Part shown: positions 25,168-34,104 of the stretch, piece after piece
How the letters are laid out: every line of letters begins with the position of its first letter
Numbering within the stretch: the first letter of the stretch is position 1
DNA from: CAWIUB01 sp963839175
GTDB taxonomy: Bacteria; Actinomycetota; Actinomycetes; Mycobacteriales; Jatrophihabitantaceae
Direction: 5' to 3'
Length of the DNA: 64,000 nucleotides
NCBI GenBank assembly: GCA_963839175.1
Contig: CAWIUB010000037.1
Coordinates: 1 to 64,000, forward strand
Program-made: the position numbers and the translations under genes
The notes under the pieces: model-generated
Told to the model about the DNA's origin: nothing
Databases searched by the model: none
What the model saw: only the letters and a program-made list of their open reading frames with translations

Positions 25168-26517
25168 CAGGGCCTCGGCAAAGTTGATCTGGTCGTTATC
25201 TGAGTCGTGTTGATCCCGGCTTATAGCAGCAGGGGTAGCACTCGGCTGGGATGTCGTGCGACTCGGCGGGTGGCGGCGGCGATGTTGGTGGCGCCGTGAC
25301 GGCGGTGGATGCTGATGGCCAGGTTGCGCAAGACTGCCATCACGGCGGGGCCGTGGCCGACGCGGATCTGAGACAGGTCCTCGGCGAAGGTGACGTCACG
25401 GATCCAGTGCAGCCTGTTCTCGATGCTCCAGTGCCCGCGGATGATGTCGGCTAGTTCGTCGGGCCGGATCTGGTCCTGGTCGAGGTCGGTGATCGCGTAG
25501 ACGATCTCGCTGTGCCATCGGCGTGCGGTCAGCGGGCGGCGGCGGCGGGTGATCTGGATCGCGAGGCGGGCGTGCGGGAAGCCGATCCCGACGCCGACTG
25601 CGGTGATCTTGACGGTGCGGGACTCGACCCGCCCGTGGCCCTTGCCTGCGGTGAGGTCCACGGCCGGGATGTCACGCCAGGGCAGGGTCTCGAGCTGCTG
25701 ATACAGGCTGGGCTGGTTGCCCTTCACGATGAACACGTAGTGCGCGCCACGCCCGTGCAGGTACTCGGCGTGCTCGCGCTGGGTGTGCATCGCATCCGCG
25801 GTCACGACCGCTGCGGTGATGTCGACACTGTCCAGCAACGGCGCGAACGCGGTGATCTCGTTGGTCTTCCCGTCCACCACGCACTGCCCGAGCACCGTCC
25901 CGTCACCGTGCTCGAGGGCGGCGAGCAGGTGCACCGCCCGCCCCTCACCGGTGCGCGCACCACGGGCGGTCTTGCCGTCCACCGCGATCGCCCGCCACCT
26001 CGGGCCAGGCTCGGCGACCGTGGCAGCAAGCCAACCCGACACCGCCCGGTCCAGGATGGCGGGATCGACCCGCTGAAGCGTGCGGCGGATCGCGCTCTCG
26101 CTCGGCGCCACCCGCCCGATACCGAGCCGGACCCGGACCGCCGGGCTGAGCTCACGGGCCCACTCGGAGATCGCGGTGAACGAGCGAGCCCCCGCCAGCA
26201 CCGCGCACACCCCGATCCCCAAGATCACCGCGAGCCGGTGGCGAACCCCGCGCCGGGCCCGCGGATCGACAACGCCGGACAGTGCCATCAGCAGATCCGC
26301 CGGGACATCACCAGCACCCAGGACACGCTGAACGGGCTGGCCAACAACGGACGGGATCAGCGAAGATACACACGCAGGCACGGCACACGCTCCGGTCATC
26401 ACGATGGCGTCGAGAACCTTCATGATCACCAGCGCGCGCCGTGCCGCACCGCTTCTACACCCTCACCGGCGTGTCACCCCACGACACGCCCAAGATCACG
26501 ACTTTGCCGAGGCCCTG
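25168..26517. mobile_element. ISAs1-family insertion sequence, complete
   Basis: 1350 bp. Terminal inverted repeats start CAGGGCCTCGGCAAAGT at 25168 and, inverted, end ACTTTGCCGAGGCCCTG at 26517. Both sides carry the same 9 bases, GGTGATTGC, at 25159-25167 and 26518-26526, a clean target duplication. One intact transposase fills it. The state of the ends and gene suggests recent, possibly active, insertion. It sits just upstream of or in the 5' end of the saccharopine-dehydrogenase-like pseudogene. Confidence 0.93.
25221..26429 (-). CDS. ISAs1-family transposase
   Basis: 402 residues. N-terminal DDE-associated domain with LSGVVDPRARRGVRHRLAV, then the catalytic core: first Asp in IAVDGKTARGA, second in VVTADAMHTQREHAEYL, Glu in IIRGHWSIENRLHWIRDV. 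ISAs1 (H-repeat-associated) transposases have exactly these signatures. The frame is unbroken. Start taken at the first codon of the frame (26429); an internal start near the methionine at residue 48 cannot be excluded. Confidence 0.93.
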   Translation of the reverse strand: MIMKVLDAIVMTGACAVPACVSSLIPSVVGQPVQRVLGAGDVPADLLMALSGVVDPRARRGVRHRLAVILGIGVCAVLAGARSFTAISEWARELSPAVRVRLGIGRVAPSESAIRRTLQRVDPAILDRAVSGWLAATVAEPGPRWRAIAVDGKTARGARTGEGRAVHLLAALEHGDGTVLGQCVVDGKTNEITAFAPLLDSVDITAAVVTADAMHTQREHAEYLHGRGAHYVFIVKGNQPSLYQQLETLPWRDIPAVDLTAGKGHGRVESRTVKITAVGVGIGFPHARLAIQITRRRRPLTARRWHSEIVYAITDLDQDQIRPDELADIIRGHWSIENRLHWIRDVTFAEDLSQIRVGHGPAVMAVLRNLAISIHRRHGATNIAAATRRVARHPSRVLPLLL

Positions 26518-26800
26518 GGTGATTGCACGGCGCCGGACGGCGATTACGACGTGCTGCTGTTCGGGGCAACCGGGTTCACTGGCCTGTTGGCCGCCGAATA
26601 CCTGGCCCGTCATGCGCCGCGCGGCTGCCGCTGGGCGCTGGCCGGGCGGGACCGTCCGAGGCTGGACGTGCTGCGGGGAAGACTCGCGGTCATCGATCCG
26701 CGCTGTGCCGAGCTGCCGATCGTGATCGCCGACGCGGCCGGCCGCGACGGGGTGCCCGACCTCGCGCAGTCGACCCGCGTCGTGATCACCGCCGTGGGCC

Positions 26801-29198
26801 CAGAACTCCTGACATGAAGGTTCGATCATGAAGTGTTGGGCTGCTGTTTGATGCCGTAGACGATCTTGAGGGGGGTGTCGGGGTAGGTGGTTTCGGTGGC
26901 GGTGAGCTGCTGGCAGAGGGCGTGCAGGGCGCGGCTGCGTCGTGGTGCGGTGGCGGGGTCGAGGGTGACGTGGAGGGTGTCGCCGGTGATGTGCAGGTCG
27001 CCGGAGAGGGTCATGGCTTCGCGGAGCAGGGCGCGGGCTTCGTCTTCGGCTCGGGCGTAGTGCGGGCGGAGCATCCGCATGAGGGTGGTTTCGGCGTTGT
27101 AGGCGGTGATGCGGATGGCGTGGGTGATCAGTTTGCGTTGCTCGTCGAGCAGCCGGGCGTCGGGGCGGACTTGGCGCAGCGGGAGGTGGCTGGGGGTGAT
27201 CCGTGAGCCTGCTGCGGCCTGGTCGAGCTTGTCGCGGGCGGCCGAGAGTGCCCGGTCGGCGGCGGGGTCGACGGTGGCGGTGCCGCCGCTGCCGGGGCGG
27301 CGGGCCCGTTGCACGGCGTCGTCGATGGCGGCGGCGATGCCGTTCTCGGCGGCGGCTAGGTTGGCGCGGGCGGCCTGGACGGCGGCTTTCGCCTGGTGTT
27401 TGGCGGGGTTGGGTACGGGCGGTCGGGGTCGTCGGGGGTGTCGGCGTAGCTGTCCAGGGCGTCGAGGGCGAAGTGCGCCCGGGCGTATTTGAAGTAGTTC
27501 TCTTGCCGCCACCGGGCCGACAGCCGCCAGCACAGTTCGGCGGCGGGCAGGTCGGTGCGGGAGGTGAGCACCGGGATCTGCGCGCCGTCGGCGGCTTTGC
27601 GGTGGATCTGGCGCAGGGTGACGGCGCGGCTGTCGGGCAGCGGCAGGTCGACGGTGGTCTGGGCGAGCTGGTAGGTGCGCGGGTCGCCGTCGGGGTCGGT
27701 GAAGGTGTGTTCGGTGAACGCGTCGTCGCCGAGCCGGTCGAAGGGTGCCTTGCGGTAGGTGAGCACGTCCATGCCGGCGGCCAGGATCTTCGCGAACGTG
27801 TCCGGGGACCAGCCACCGCGGTCGAAGATCACCGTGGCGCGGCGGTCCGGACCGAGCAGGGTACGCAGGTCGGGCAGCAGCCGCACCAGTTCGGCGGCGA
27901 GGCTGGCCGCGGGTGGGGCGGTGACCACGAGCACCGGGTCGGCGTCGGCGTCGGCGATCCAGGTCTCGTTGGTGGCGTGCCCGGCCAGGTGCATCCGGGC
28001 GATGTGGGTCTTGGGCAGGTCCCGGGTGCCCGAGTACACGCGCACGTGCCCGTCGACGTGGAGGAACCCCAGCGCCTGCGGCCGGGCGGCGGCGTGCGCT
28101 TTCGCGAGTGCGGACTGCAGCTGCGCGCCGCGGCCGTGCCCGGCGAGCTCGATCAGTTTGCGGCGCAGCGTCTTGACCTCCGGTGCCCGGTCCAGCCCGA
28201 GCAACCGGCCCAGGTCGGCCGGGCGGATGCGGGTCGCGCCCTCGGCGCGCGGGTCGCGCAGCAGGGCCAAGAACAGCAGCATCAGCAGCGTCGCCCGCAG
28301 CCCGTAGAACCCGTTGCGTAGCCGCCCGTAGGTCGCCTCGAACGCCTCGACCAGCCCGGTGACCGCGAGCGCGGGCAGGATCAGCAGCAGCCCGGCCAGC
28401 GGCAGGTGCGCCCCCTCGGTGAACACCGGCGGCGCCTCGGGCAGCAGGCCGGTGCGGGCCAGCTCCCGCTCCGCGGTGCGCGGGCGCGGCATCGGCAGCA
28501 CCGGCAACGCCGGCCCGCCCTCGACGTTGCCGCCGGCAGCGCCCGCCTCGCCGCCGCATGCCGTGGCCGCGTCGGCGGTGACCGTCTGGCGGGCTTCCCA
28601 GCCGGCGCTGCCCCTGCGGCGGCCCAACGCCACCCGCACCGTCGCCGTGCTCACCCCGCTGCGGGCGGCGATCGCGGCCAGGCTCAGGCCCTGCCCGTCC
28701 AGGTCACGGATCCAGGCCGCGACCTGCTCGGTGAGCTTCGACGGGCCTTTCGGGCCGGTCTTGGCCGGGATCAACCCGGCCACCCCGGCGCTGTCGTACC
28801 CGCTCGTCCACCGCCACAGCGTCACGATGCCGACCCCGAACGCCCGGGCGACCGCGGCCGCGGTCGCGATCTTCGTGCTCACCAGCTGGACCGCGGCCAG
28901 CCGCCGCCCGACCTCGTCACCGGCCGCGAACACGAACGTGACCAGGCCCGACACGTACACGACCCCGCCCTGCGGCCCCTCCACAAGCCCGGCCACAGGG
29001 CCGATCGGCACCGCATCGGCGGGCAGCAGCGGCAGCACCGGCTGGCTCACCCGACCCACCCTGCCACCCCCGAAATCCGCTCCAACCTTTCCGGAAATGA
29101 TCCCACGAAACGAGCTGCGGTCACCCCACCGACACGCCAACAGCCCAACATTCACAACCGAAAGGTGGCGGCCAGCCACCTACATGTCAGGAGTTCTG
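26801..29198. mobile_element. 2.4-kb insertion sequence with large DDE transposase
   Basis: 2398 bp. Inverted ends CAGAACTCCTGACATG at 26801-26816 and its complement at 29183-29198. Direct duplication GGGCC at 26796-26800 and 29199-29203. A further motif GTTGGGCTG lies near both ends (subterminal repeat). It carries only a transposase on the minus strand. Family not assigned with certainty. Confidence 0.88.
26826..29050 (-). pseudogene. Large transposase, frameshifted
   Basis: Start GTG 29050. The first frame runs with a helix-turn-helix N-terminus (VARAFGVGIVTLWRWTSGYD, then LSLAAIAARSGVSTATVRVA) and DDE-like motifs GFLHVDGHVRVYSG, TVIFDRGGWSPDTF and RWRQENYFKYARAHFALD. Near 27410 similarity jumps to the -1 frame (VPNPAKHQAKAAVQAARANL) and continues to the stop at 26826. 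The junction reads CGC CCG TAC CCA where CGC CCC GTA CCC is expected, so one C appears lost. Either inactivated, a programmed shift, or a base-calling error. Confidence 0.75.
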
Positions 29199-29530
29199 GG
29201 GCCCGTACGTGACGTACGGCGAACAGCTGGTGGCCGCGCGCGCCGAGGCCGGCACCGACTACGCCGTCCGAGACCAAGCGCGCAGCGAGCTGGTCCCGGG
29301 TGCGATTCGTCGGGAAAGCCGCTGGCCACCCGCCGGTGATCACCGAGGTCGCGGGCGGGGACCCCTACCCGGAGTCGGCGAAGATGCTCGCCGAGTCGGC
29401 CCTGTGCCTTGCGTTCGACGCGCTTGCGCCGACGGCGGGGCAAGTGACGCCAGCGGTCGCGATGGGCGACGCGCTGATCGAGCGGCTGACCCGAGGCGGC
29501 ATCGAGTTCAACGTCTCACCAGCTAACGGG

Positions 29531-30550
29531 TCACTCCTCGTCGTCCTGCGCCTTCTTGGCCGCCTTGCGGGCCGCGCGGGCAGGCGGTGGCTTCGGGATC
29601 ACAGTCTGCCCGATCATGACCTCGGCGAAGTCTGCGAGCGCCCCGTCGAGCTGCTGGGTGATCCGCAGCTCGGATTCGCGTTCGGCGCGCAGGACGGTAC
29701 GCGACAATTCGTCGCGGTCGGGACGCTCACTCACCAATCCGCGCAGCTTGTCGATACCCTGCTCGATCGAACCGGAGAGCGCACCCGTATTGCTGCGCAC
29801 GCTCTCCTCGACCGACTTGACCCGCCCGGACGTGCTGTCGATCCGCTCGGCCAGCTGTTCCAGCTTGCCGTTCAGCGTCTCGAGGCGCTCCGTCGGGTCG
29901 ACAGACGGACGGCTGACCAGATCCTCGAGCCGTCCGTGCACTCGGCCGAGATCGTCGTTGAACCGCTGCTGCATCGAGTCGGTCAGCTCGTCGAAGCGGC
30001 GTTGGACGGAACCCGGGTCCAGCTGAGCAGGCAGCTCACTCACCGCGCCATGCACGCGGCCGACCGACGCGTCCAGCTCGTCCAAGCGGGCATGCAGGTG
30101 CTGCAGCCGGTCGTCGAGGCCGTCGAGGCGCCCGGCGACGCCCTCGAAGCGTCCGCTCACGCCCTCCAGTCGTGCGTCGAGCGCGTCGAGTGGACGGCCG
30201 ATGCGGTCGGACAGCTCGCCGAGCTTGCCAACCATGTCGGCAAGTACCGCGTCCTGGCTGTCGATTCGCGCGAGTGCCTCGTCGAGGCGTTCGGTGATGA
30301 CGCTGACCGCGGCGCGATCCGGCAGTTGGCCCAGCCGCTCCTGGATCGACGTGACGCCGTCGTGGGTCGCGCCGATGCGTCCGCGGCCGTCCTCGACGAA
30401 GCCTTCGATGGGACCGAGCCGTGAACGCACTTCCTCGAGCATGTCGAGGAGCTGGCGCTGTTCGTCGGCACGCACGTCCGATGCGCGCGCCAACATCGCT
30501 CGCATCTTGTCGAAACCGATAGTGGGGGTGCTGACCTCGTCGTCGTCCAC
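29531..30550 (-). CDS. Long coiled-coil protein of unknown function
   Basis: 339 residues, almost wholly heptad-patterned coiled coil with repeats of the type RLEGVSGRFEGVAGRLDGLD and a Lys/Ala-rich tail (PPPARAARKAAKKAQDDEE). No membrane segment. N-terminus VDDDEVSTPTIGFDKM. Such proteins in actinobacteria are often scaffold or cell-pole proteins, but nothing here proves it. Start GTG 30550 with a weak AAGGT ribosome site. The 237 bases up to the next gene contain no supported feature. Confidence 0.65.
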   Translation of the reverse strand: MDDDEVSTPTIGFDKMRAMLARASDVRADEQRQLLDMLEEVRSRLGPIEGFVEDGRGRIGATHDGVTSIQERLGQLPDRAAVSVITERLDEALARIDSQDAVLADMVGKLGELSDRIGRPLDALDARLEGVSGRFEGVAGRLDGLDDRLQHLHARLDELDASVGRVHGAVSELPAQLDPGSVQRRFDELTDSMQQRFNDDLGRVHGRLEDLVSRPSVDPTERLETLNGKLEQLAERIDSTSGRVKSVEESVRSNTGALSGSIEQGIDKLRGLVSERPDRDELSRTVLRAERESELRITQQLDGALADFAEVMIGQTVIPKPPPARAARKAAKKAQDDEE

Positions 30551-30787
30551 CGTGTTGCTACCTTCTGGCGTCGATCATGATCCGGGCGACCGCAGCTGTG
30601 GCCGGGCCGCCTGGCGGTTGTGGAGCGGGTATCGGCAGATCGGTCGCCGAATGGTCCCCCTCCAAGGCCACCTGCGCATGTCTCACGCCGTCGACGGCAA
30701 ACGCTACTCATCTCGGTCGCCGACTCTCAACCCCCTTTGGTGACGATCGCGTTTCGACCGTGAGAAATGATCGTCCCCGGGTAGGCC

Positions 30788-31699
30788 CTAGCCGCGTTCG
30801 GGGCGCTCCGGCTCGGACTCTGCCGGCGGCAGCTGCGCGGTCTCGGCGGTCTCGGCGGTCTCGGCGGTCTCGGCGGTCTCGACATGCGGCAACTCGGCGG
30901 TCTGGGCCTCGCCAGCCACGGTCGGCTCGTCCGGACGGGCCAGGGTCGGTGCCCGCTCGGTTGCGTACTGCGCCAGTTCCGGATTCGCGGTCGAGGCCGA
31001 GTAAGGCTCCTGCGGTAGCTGGGCAGTGTCTCCCGGCCGGGCCACGGCGCCCTCAGCGGGCTGGCCGTACTCGGCACCCCACGGTGTAGCCGTCTCGGGC
31101 GACCAGGCGGGCTCTTCCACCGGCTGGGCTACCGGGGCCGCGGCTGGCGTGACGGCGCGCGCAGTGGCGCTGGCGATGATTGCGCTGACCAGGGCGACGA
31201 CGAACCCGCTGATCACTCCGAAGATGGCCACCTCGGACGACGGCCCGCTGGTCAGCGCGTTGGCCCATCGGCCGAGCCCGGCGTCATCGCGACCGCTCGG
31301 GAATAGGTCGGGGAACGCGATGAATTGGCGCACTGCGCCGGCCAATAGGGCGGCGAGCGCCGTGACGCCCCAGACGCCCACGAACGTGCCGAGAAACGAG
31401 CGGCTGCTGCGCGCCGTCAAGGCGAGCACAAACAGGAACACCAAGATCACGAGCACGCCGACACCGATCAGCTGCCCGGCCCACAGCGCGTGATTCCCGC
31501 CTTGCGGGTTGAACCGCCACCCGAACGTGGTCGCGCTGTGCGTGATTGCGTCGCCGACCTGCGACTTGGTGGTGTTCTCCAGAACGCGTTTGGTGACCCA
31601 CTGGTTGCCGACCCCGGCCACGATGACCAGTTCGAGGACAGCAGCCACCAGCGCGATGAGTGGACCTCTGAGCCGTCGCATCTTGCTCAGGCTAGGCAC
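30788..31699 (-). CDS. Four-helix membrane protein with repetitive cytoplasmic tail
   Basis: 303 residues. Membrane segments at about 12-32, 72-92, 102-122 and 155-178, then a 120-residue Pro/Glu/Thr-rich tail. Within the tail the tripeptide AET is repeated four times, encoded by a 9-base direct repeat (CGGTCTCGG on the plus strand, 30839-30885), a site likely to vary by slippage. Not recognised. 84 bases divergent from the aminopeptidase gene. Confidence 0.65.
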   Translation of the reverse strand: MPSLSKMRRLRGPLIALVAAVLELVIVAGVGNQWVTKRVLENTTKSQVGDAITHSATTFGWRFNPQGGNHALWAGQLIGVGVLVILVFLFVLALTARSSRSFLGTFVGVWGVTALAALLAGAVRQFIAFPDLFPSGRDDAGLGRWANALTSGPSSEVAIFGVISGFVVALVSAIIASATARAVTPAAAPVAQPVEEPAWSPETATPWGAEYGQPAEGAVARPGDTAQLPQEPYSASTANPELAQYATERAPTLARPDEPTVAGEAQTAELPHVETAETAETAETAETAQLPPAESEPERPERG

Positions 31700-31783
31700 C
31701 TCGACGCCGCACCGGAACTCACCGCGCCGTATGACATGCCACGAACCTGATCAGCGGCTGAGCGCGGTTCTAGACTCCTGGGC

Positions 31784-33271
31784 ATGAGCGACGCCGAGAA
31801 TCTGTCGGAAACGAGCGAGCCGCCGGAGCGGGTATCGCACGACATTCCGATGTCCGCAGAGCTGCGCGAGGCGATCGCCAAGGACTGGGATCCGGCTCCC
31901 CCGATGCCGCATCCGGCGCGTCCCGACGGCGCGGCGTACAGCGCGCGACGCCGAGCGGCCGTGTCGGCGAAGTTTCCGGGCCGGCTCATCGTCGTGCCAG
32001 CCGGTCCGCTGAAGACACGCGCCAACGACACCGAATACCCCTTCCGAGCCAGCAGCACGTTCACCTGGCTGACCGGCGAGACCGTCGAGGACGCCGTACT
32101 CGTCATGACACCCACGGACGGCGGTCACGACGCCACGCTGTACGTCCGCGGGTACGCGGGACCCGGGGAGCTGGCGTATTTCACCGACCGGATGCACGGC
32201 GCGCTATGGGTGGGCAATGTACCGACTCCTGCCGAGACCGCGGCCGTGCTCGGCGTTCGCACTCGCGACCTCGCCGATCTGAAGGACGATCTCGTGGCGT
32301 GGCACCCGGCCGAGGCAGCCGTACTCACCGGCGTCGACCTCGGCCTCGACGCGTTACTGCCGAAGGGCACGGGCACCGAGCTCGCTCAGGCGCTCGACGA
32401 GCTGCGCTTGGTCAAGGACGAGTGGGAGATCGCCAGGCTGCAACACGCCTGCGATGCGACGGCGCGCGGCTTCGCAGACGTCGCGCGCGAGCTGCCGGCG
32501 CTGCTCGCGGCCGGCGGCGAGCGTGGCGAGCGCTGGCTCGAGGGGACGTTCTGGCGGCGGGCCAGGCTGGAGGGCAACGAGGTCGGTTACACCTCGATCG
32601 TCGGGGCTGGATCGCACGGCACCGTCCTGCACTGGTGGCGCAACCACGGCCGAGTCGAGGCTGGCCAGCTCTTGCTCGCCGACATGGGCGTCGAGACCGA
32701 CGCGCTCTACACCGCTGACGTCACCCGCACGATGCCGGTCAGCGGCGCGTACACCCCGGACCAGCTGCGGGTCTACCGCGCCGTGTACGAGGCGCAGAGC
32801 GCCGGCATCGCCGAGGTCAAGGCGGGCGCGGACTTCGTTGCGGCGCACAAGGCGGCGATGTGGGTGCTCGCGGATCACCTGCATTCGTGGGGCATTCTGC
32901 CCGTTACGGCCGAGGTGTCCTGCGCCGACGACCCGGAACAACCCGGCGCCGGACTGCACCGCCGCTACACGCTGCACAGCACGTCGCACATGCTGGGTAT
33001 CGACGTGCACGACTGCGCCAAGGCCCGCGCCGAGGTTTATGTCAAGGGCACGCTGCATGCCGGACACGTACTCACGGTCGAGCCGGGGCTGTACTTCCAG
33101 GTGAACGATCGCACCGTGCCAACCGAGCTGCGTGGCATCGGGGTCCGCATCGAGGACGACATTCTGGTCACCGACGGCGCACCGGTGAACCTGTCCGCGG
33201 CACTTCCCCGCGATCCTGCCGAAGTCATGGCGTGGATGCGTGAGGTGCAGCAGACGCCCGCCGCGCCCTGA
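31784..33271 (+). CDS. Aminopeptidase P family protein (Xaa-Pro aminopeptidase)
   Basis: 495 residues. N-terminal AMP_N domain (FPGRLIVVPAGPLKTRANDT) and a C-terminal pita-bread metallopeptidase domain with metal ligands in LLADMGVETDALYTADVTRT (two Asp), HSTSHMLGIDVHD (His), LTVEPGLYF (Glu) and GIGVRIEDDILVT (Glu). Removes an N-terminal residue in front of proline; cytosolic. Start ATG 31784. Confidence 0.92.
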   Translation: MSDAENLSETSEPPERVSHDIPMSAELREAIAKDWDPAPPMPHPARPDGAAYSARRRAAVSAKFPGRLIVVPAGPLKTRANDTEYPFRASSTFTWLTGETVEDAVLVMTPTDGGHDATLYVRGYAGPGELAYFTDRMHGALWVGNVPTPAETAAVLGVRTRDLADLKDDLVAWHPAEAAVLTGVDLGLDALLPKGTGTELAQALDELRLVKDEWEIARLQHACDATARGFADVARELPALLAAGGERGERWLEGTFWRRARLEGNEVGYTSIVGAGSHGTVLHWWRNHGRVEAGQLLLADMGVETDALYTADVTRTMPVSGAYTPDQLRVYRAVYEAQSAGIAEVKAGADFVAAHKAAMWVLADHLHSWGILPVTAEVSCADDPEQPGAGLHRRYTLHSTSHMLGIDVHDCAKARAEVYVKGTLHAGHVLTVEPGLYFQVNDRTVPTELRGIGVRIEDDILVTDGAPVNLSAALPRDPAEVMAWMREVQQTPAAP

Positions 33272-33274
33272 GCG

Positions 33275-33748
33275 GTGCCAACGGAGCGCGGCAGTGACGC
33301 GGCTGGGGATGTGCGGATCCGGCCGGCTCGCGGCTTGCCGCACGGTGTGACGATCCCCGTGGCCGAGCTGACCGAGCGCTTCAGCCGGTCGTCAGGCCCG
33401 GGCGGCCAGTCCGTCAACACCGCCGACAGCCGAGTAGAGCTGCGCTGGGACGTCCGGGCTTCCGCCGCCTTGGACGAGGTCCAGCGGGCCCGGTTGATGG
33501 AACGCCTCGACGCGCGGCTCGTCGACGGTGTGCTGGCCGTGACCGCCTCCGAGCATCGCTCGCAGCTGCGCAATCGGCTGGCCGCCCGGGCGCGGCTGGC
33601 CGCCCTGGTCAGCCGGGCGCTCGTCCCGCCGGCCCGCCGCCGCCCCACCCGGCCGTCGGCCGCGGCCAAGCAGCGCCGGTTGGACGCTAAGCGGCGCCGT
33701 TCGCAGCTCAAGGCCGCCCGCGAGCGCCCGCCGACCGACGCCGAGTGA
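33275..33748 (+). CDS. arfB: Alternative ribosome-rescue factor ArfB
   Basis: 157 residues. Contains the peptide-release GGQ motif in SSGPGGQSVNTADSRVEL and the basic C-terminal tail (KQRRLDAKRRRSQLKAARER) that enters the empty mRNA channel in ArfB/YaeJ. Hydrolyses peptidyl-tRNA on stalled ribosomes. Start GTG 33275, 3 bases after the preceding stop. The short GGQ domain without release-factor domains 2/4 separates it from RF1/RF2. Confidence 0.92.
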   Translation: MPTERGSDAAGDVRIRPARGLPHGVTIPVAELTERFSRSSGPGGQSVNTADSRVELRWDVRASAALDEVQRARLMERLDARLVDGVLAVTASEHRSQLRNRLAARARLAALVSRALVPPARRRPTRPSAAAKQRRLDAKRRRSQLKAARERPPTDAE

Positions 33749-33783
33749 CGACTACGCCTCTGGACGACTATGCCGCTTGACGA

Positions 33784-34035
33784 CTATCCAGGTGGCGGCG
33801 CGGACGTTGGCGGGGCCGCATTCGGTGTCTCGTCGTCCGTGGCCTCGTCCTTCGAGTCCACGGTGGTACTACGTCGGCCGTCGACCGGGAAACCCTGACG
33901 GACCTTCTTCAGGTGCCGCGACATGGAGCGGAACAGGAAGTAGCAGGCAATTACCAGTACCAGGATCACGGCCAGCGCCATAGGCCCGGACTTCGCGGAT
34001 TCACCGGTGCCGACCGCGAACCACACTGTGTTCAT
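33784..34035 (-). CDS. Small single-pass membrane protein next to mca
   Basis: 83 residues from ATG 34035. One membrane helix (PMALAVILVLVIACYFLF) and a basic-to-acidic cytoplasmic tail. A small protein of this kind accompanies mca in mycobacteria as well. The start region is duplicated: GGGGCTCGCATGAAC appears twice 20 bases apart, the upstream ATG opening a 7-codon frame (MNSEGLA) whose stop overlaps the real ATG. Function unknown. Confidence 0.75.
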   Translation of the reverse strand: MNTVWFAVGTGESAKSGPMALAVILVLVIACYFLFRSMSRHLKKVRQGFPVDGRRSTTVDSKDEATDDETPNAAPPTSAPPPG

Positions 34036-34104
34036 GCGAGCCCCTCGGAGTTCATGCGAGCCCCCCGGACACACGCGAGCGGCTGCCGTGCACATTGCAG
34101 GTGC

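Larger units (their letters stand above)
26527..29530 (+). pseudogene. Saccharopine dehydrogenase-like / trans-acting enoyl reductase gene, disrupted
   Basis: The 5' part (26527-26800) reads YDVLLFGATGFTGLLAAEYL, a Rossmann nucleotide-binding start, up to VVITAVGP. It continues after the second IS at 29204 with YVTYGEQLVAARAEAGTDY; joining across one copy of the GGGCC duplication restores the frame exactly. Then about 200 residues expected in this family are missing, and the C-terminal end appears in another frame from about 29300 (VITEVAGGDP, SAKMLAESALCLAFD, AVAMGDALIERL). So the gene suffered ISAs1 near its start, a second IS inside, and an internal deletion with frameshift. Certainly non-functional. 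Confidence 0.85.
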
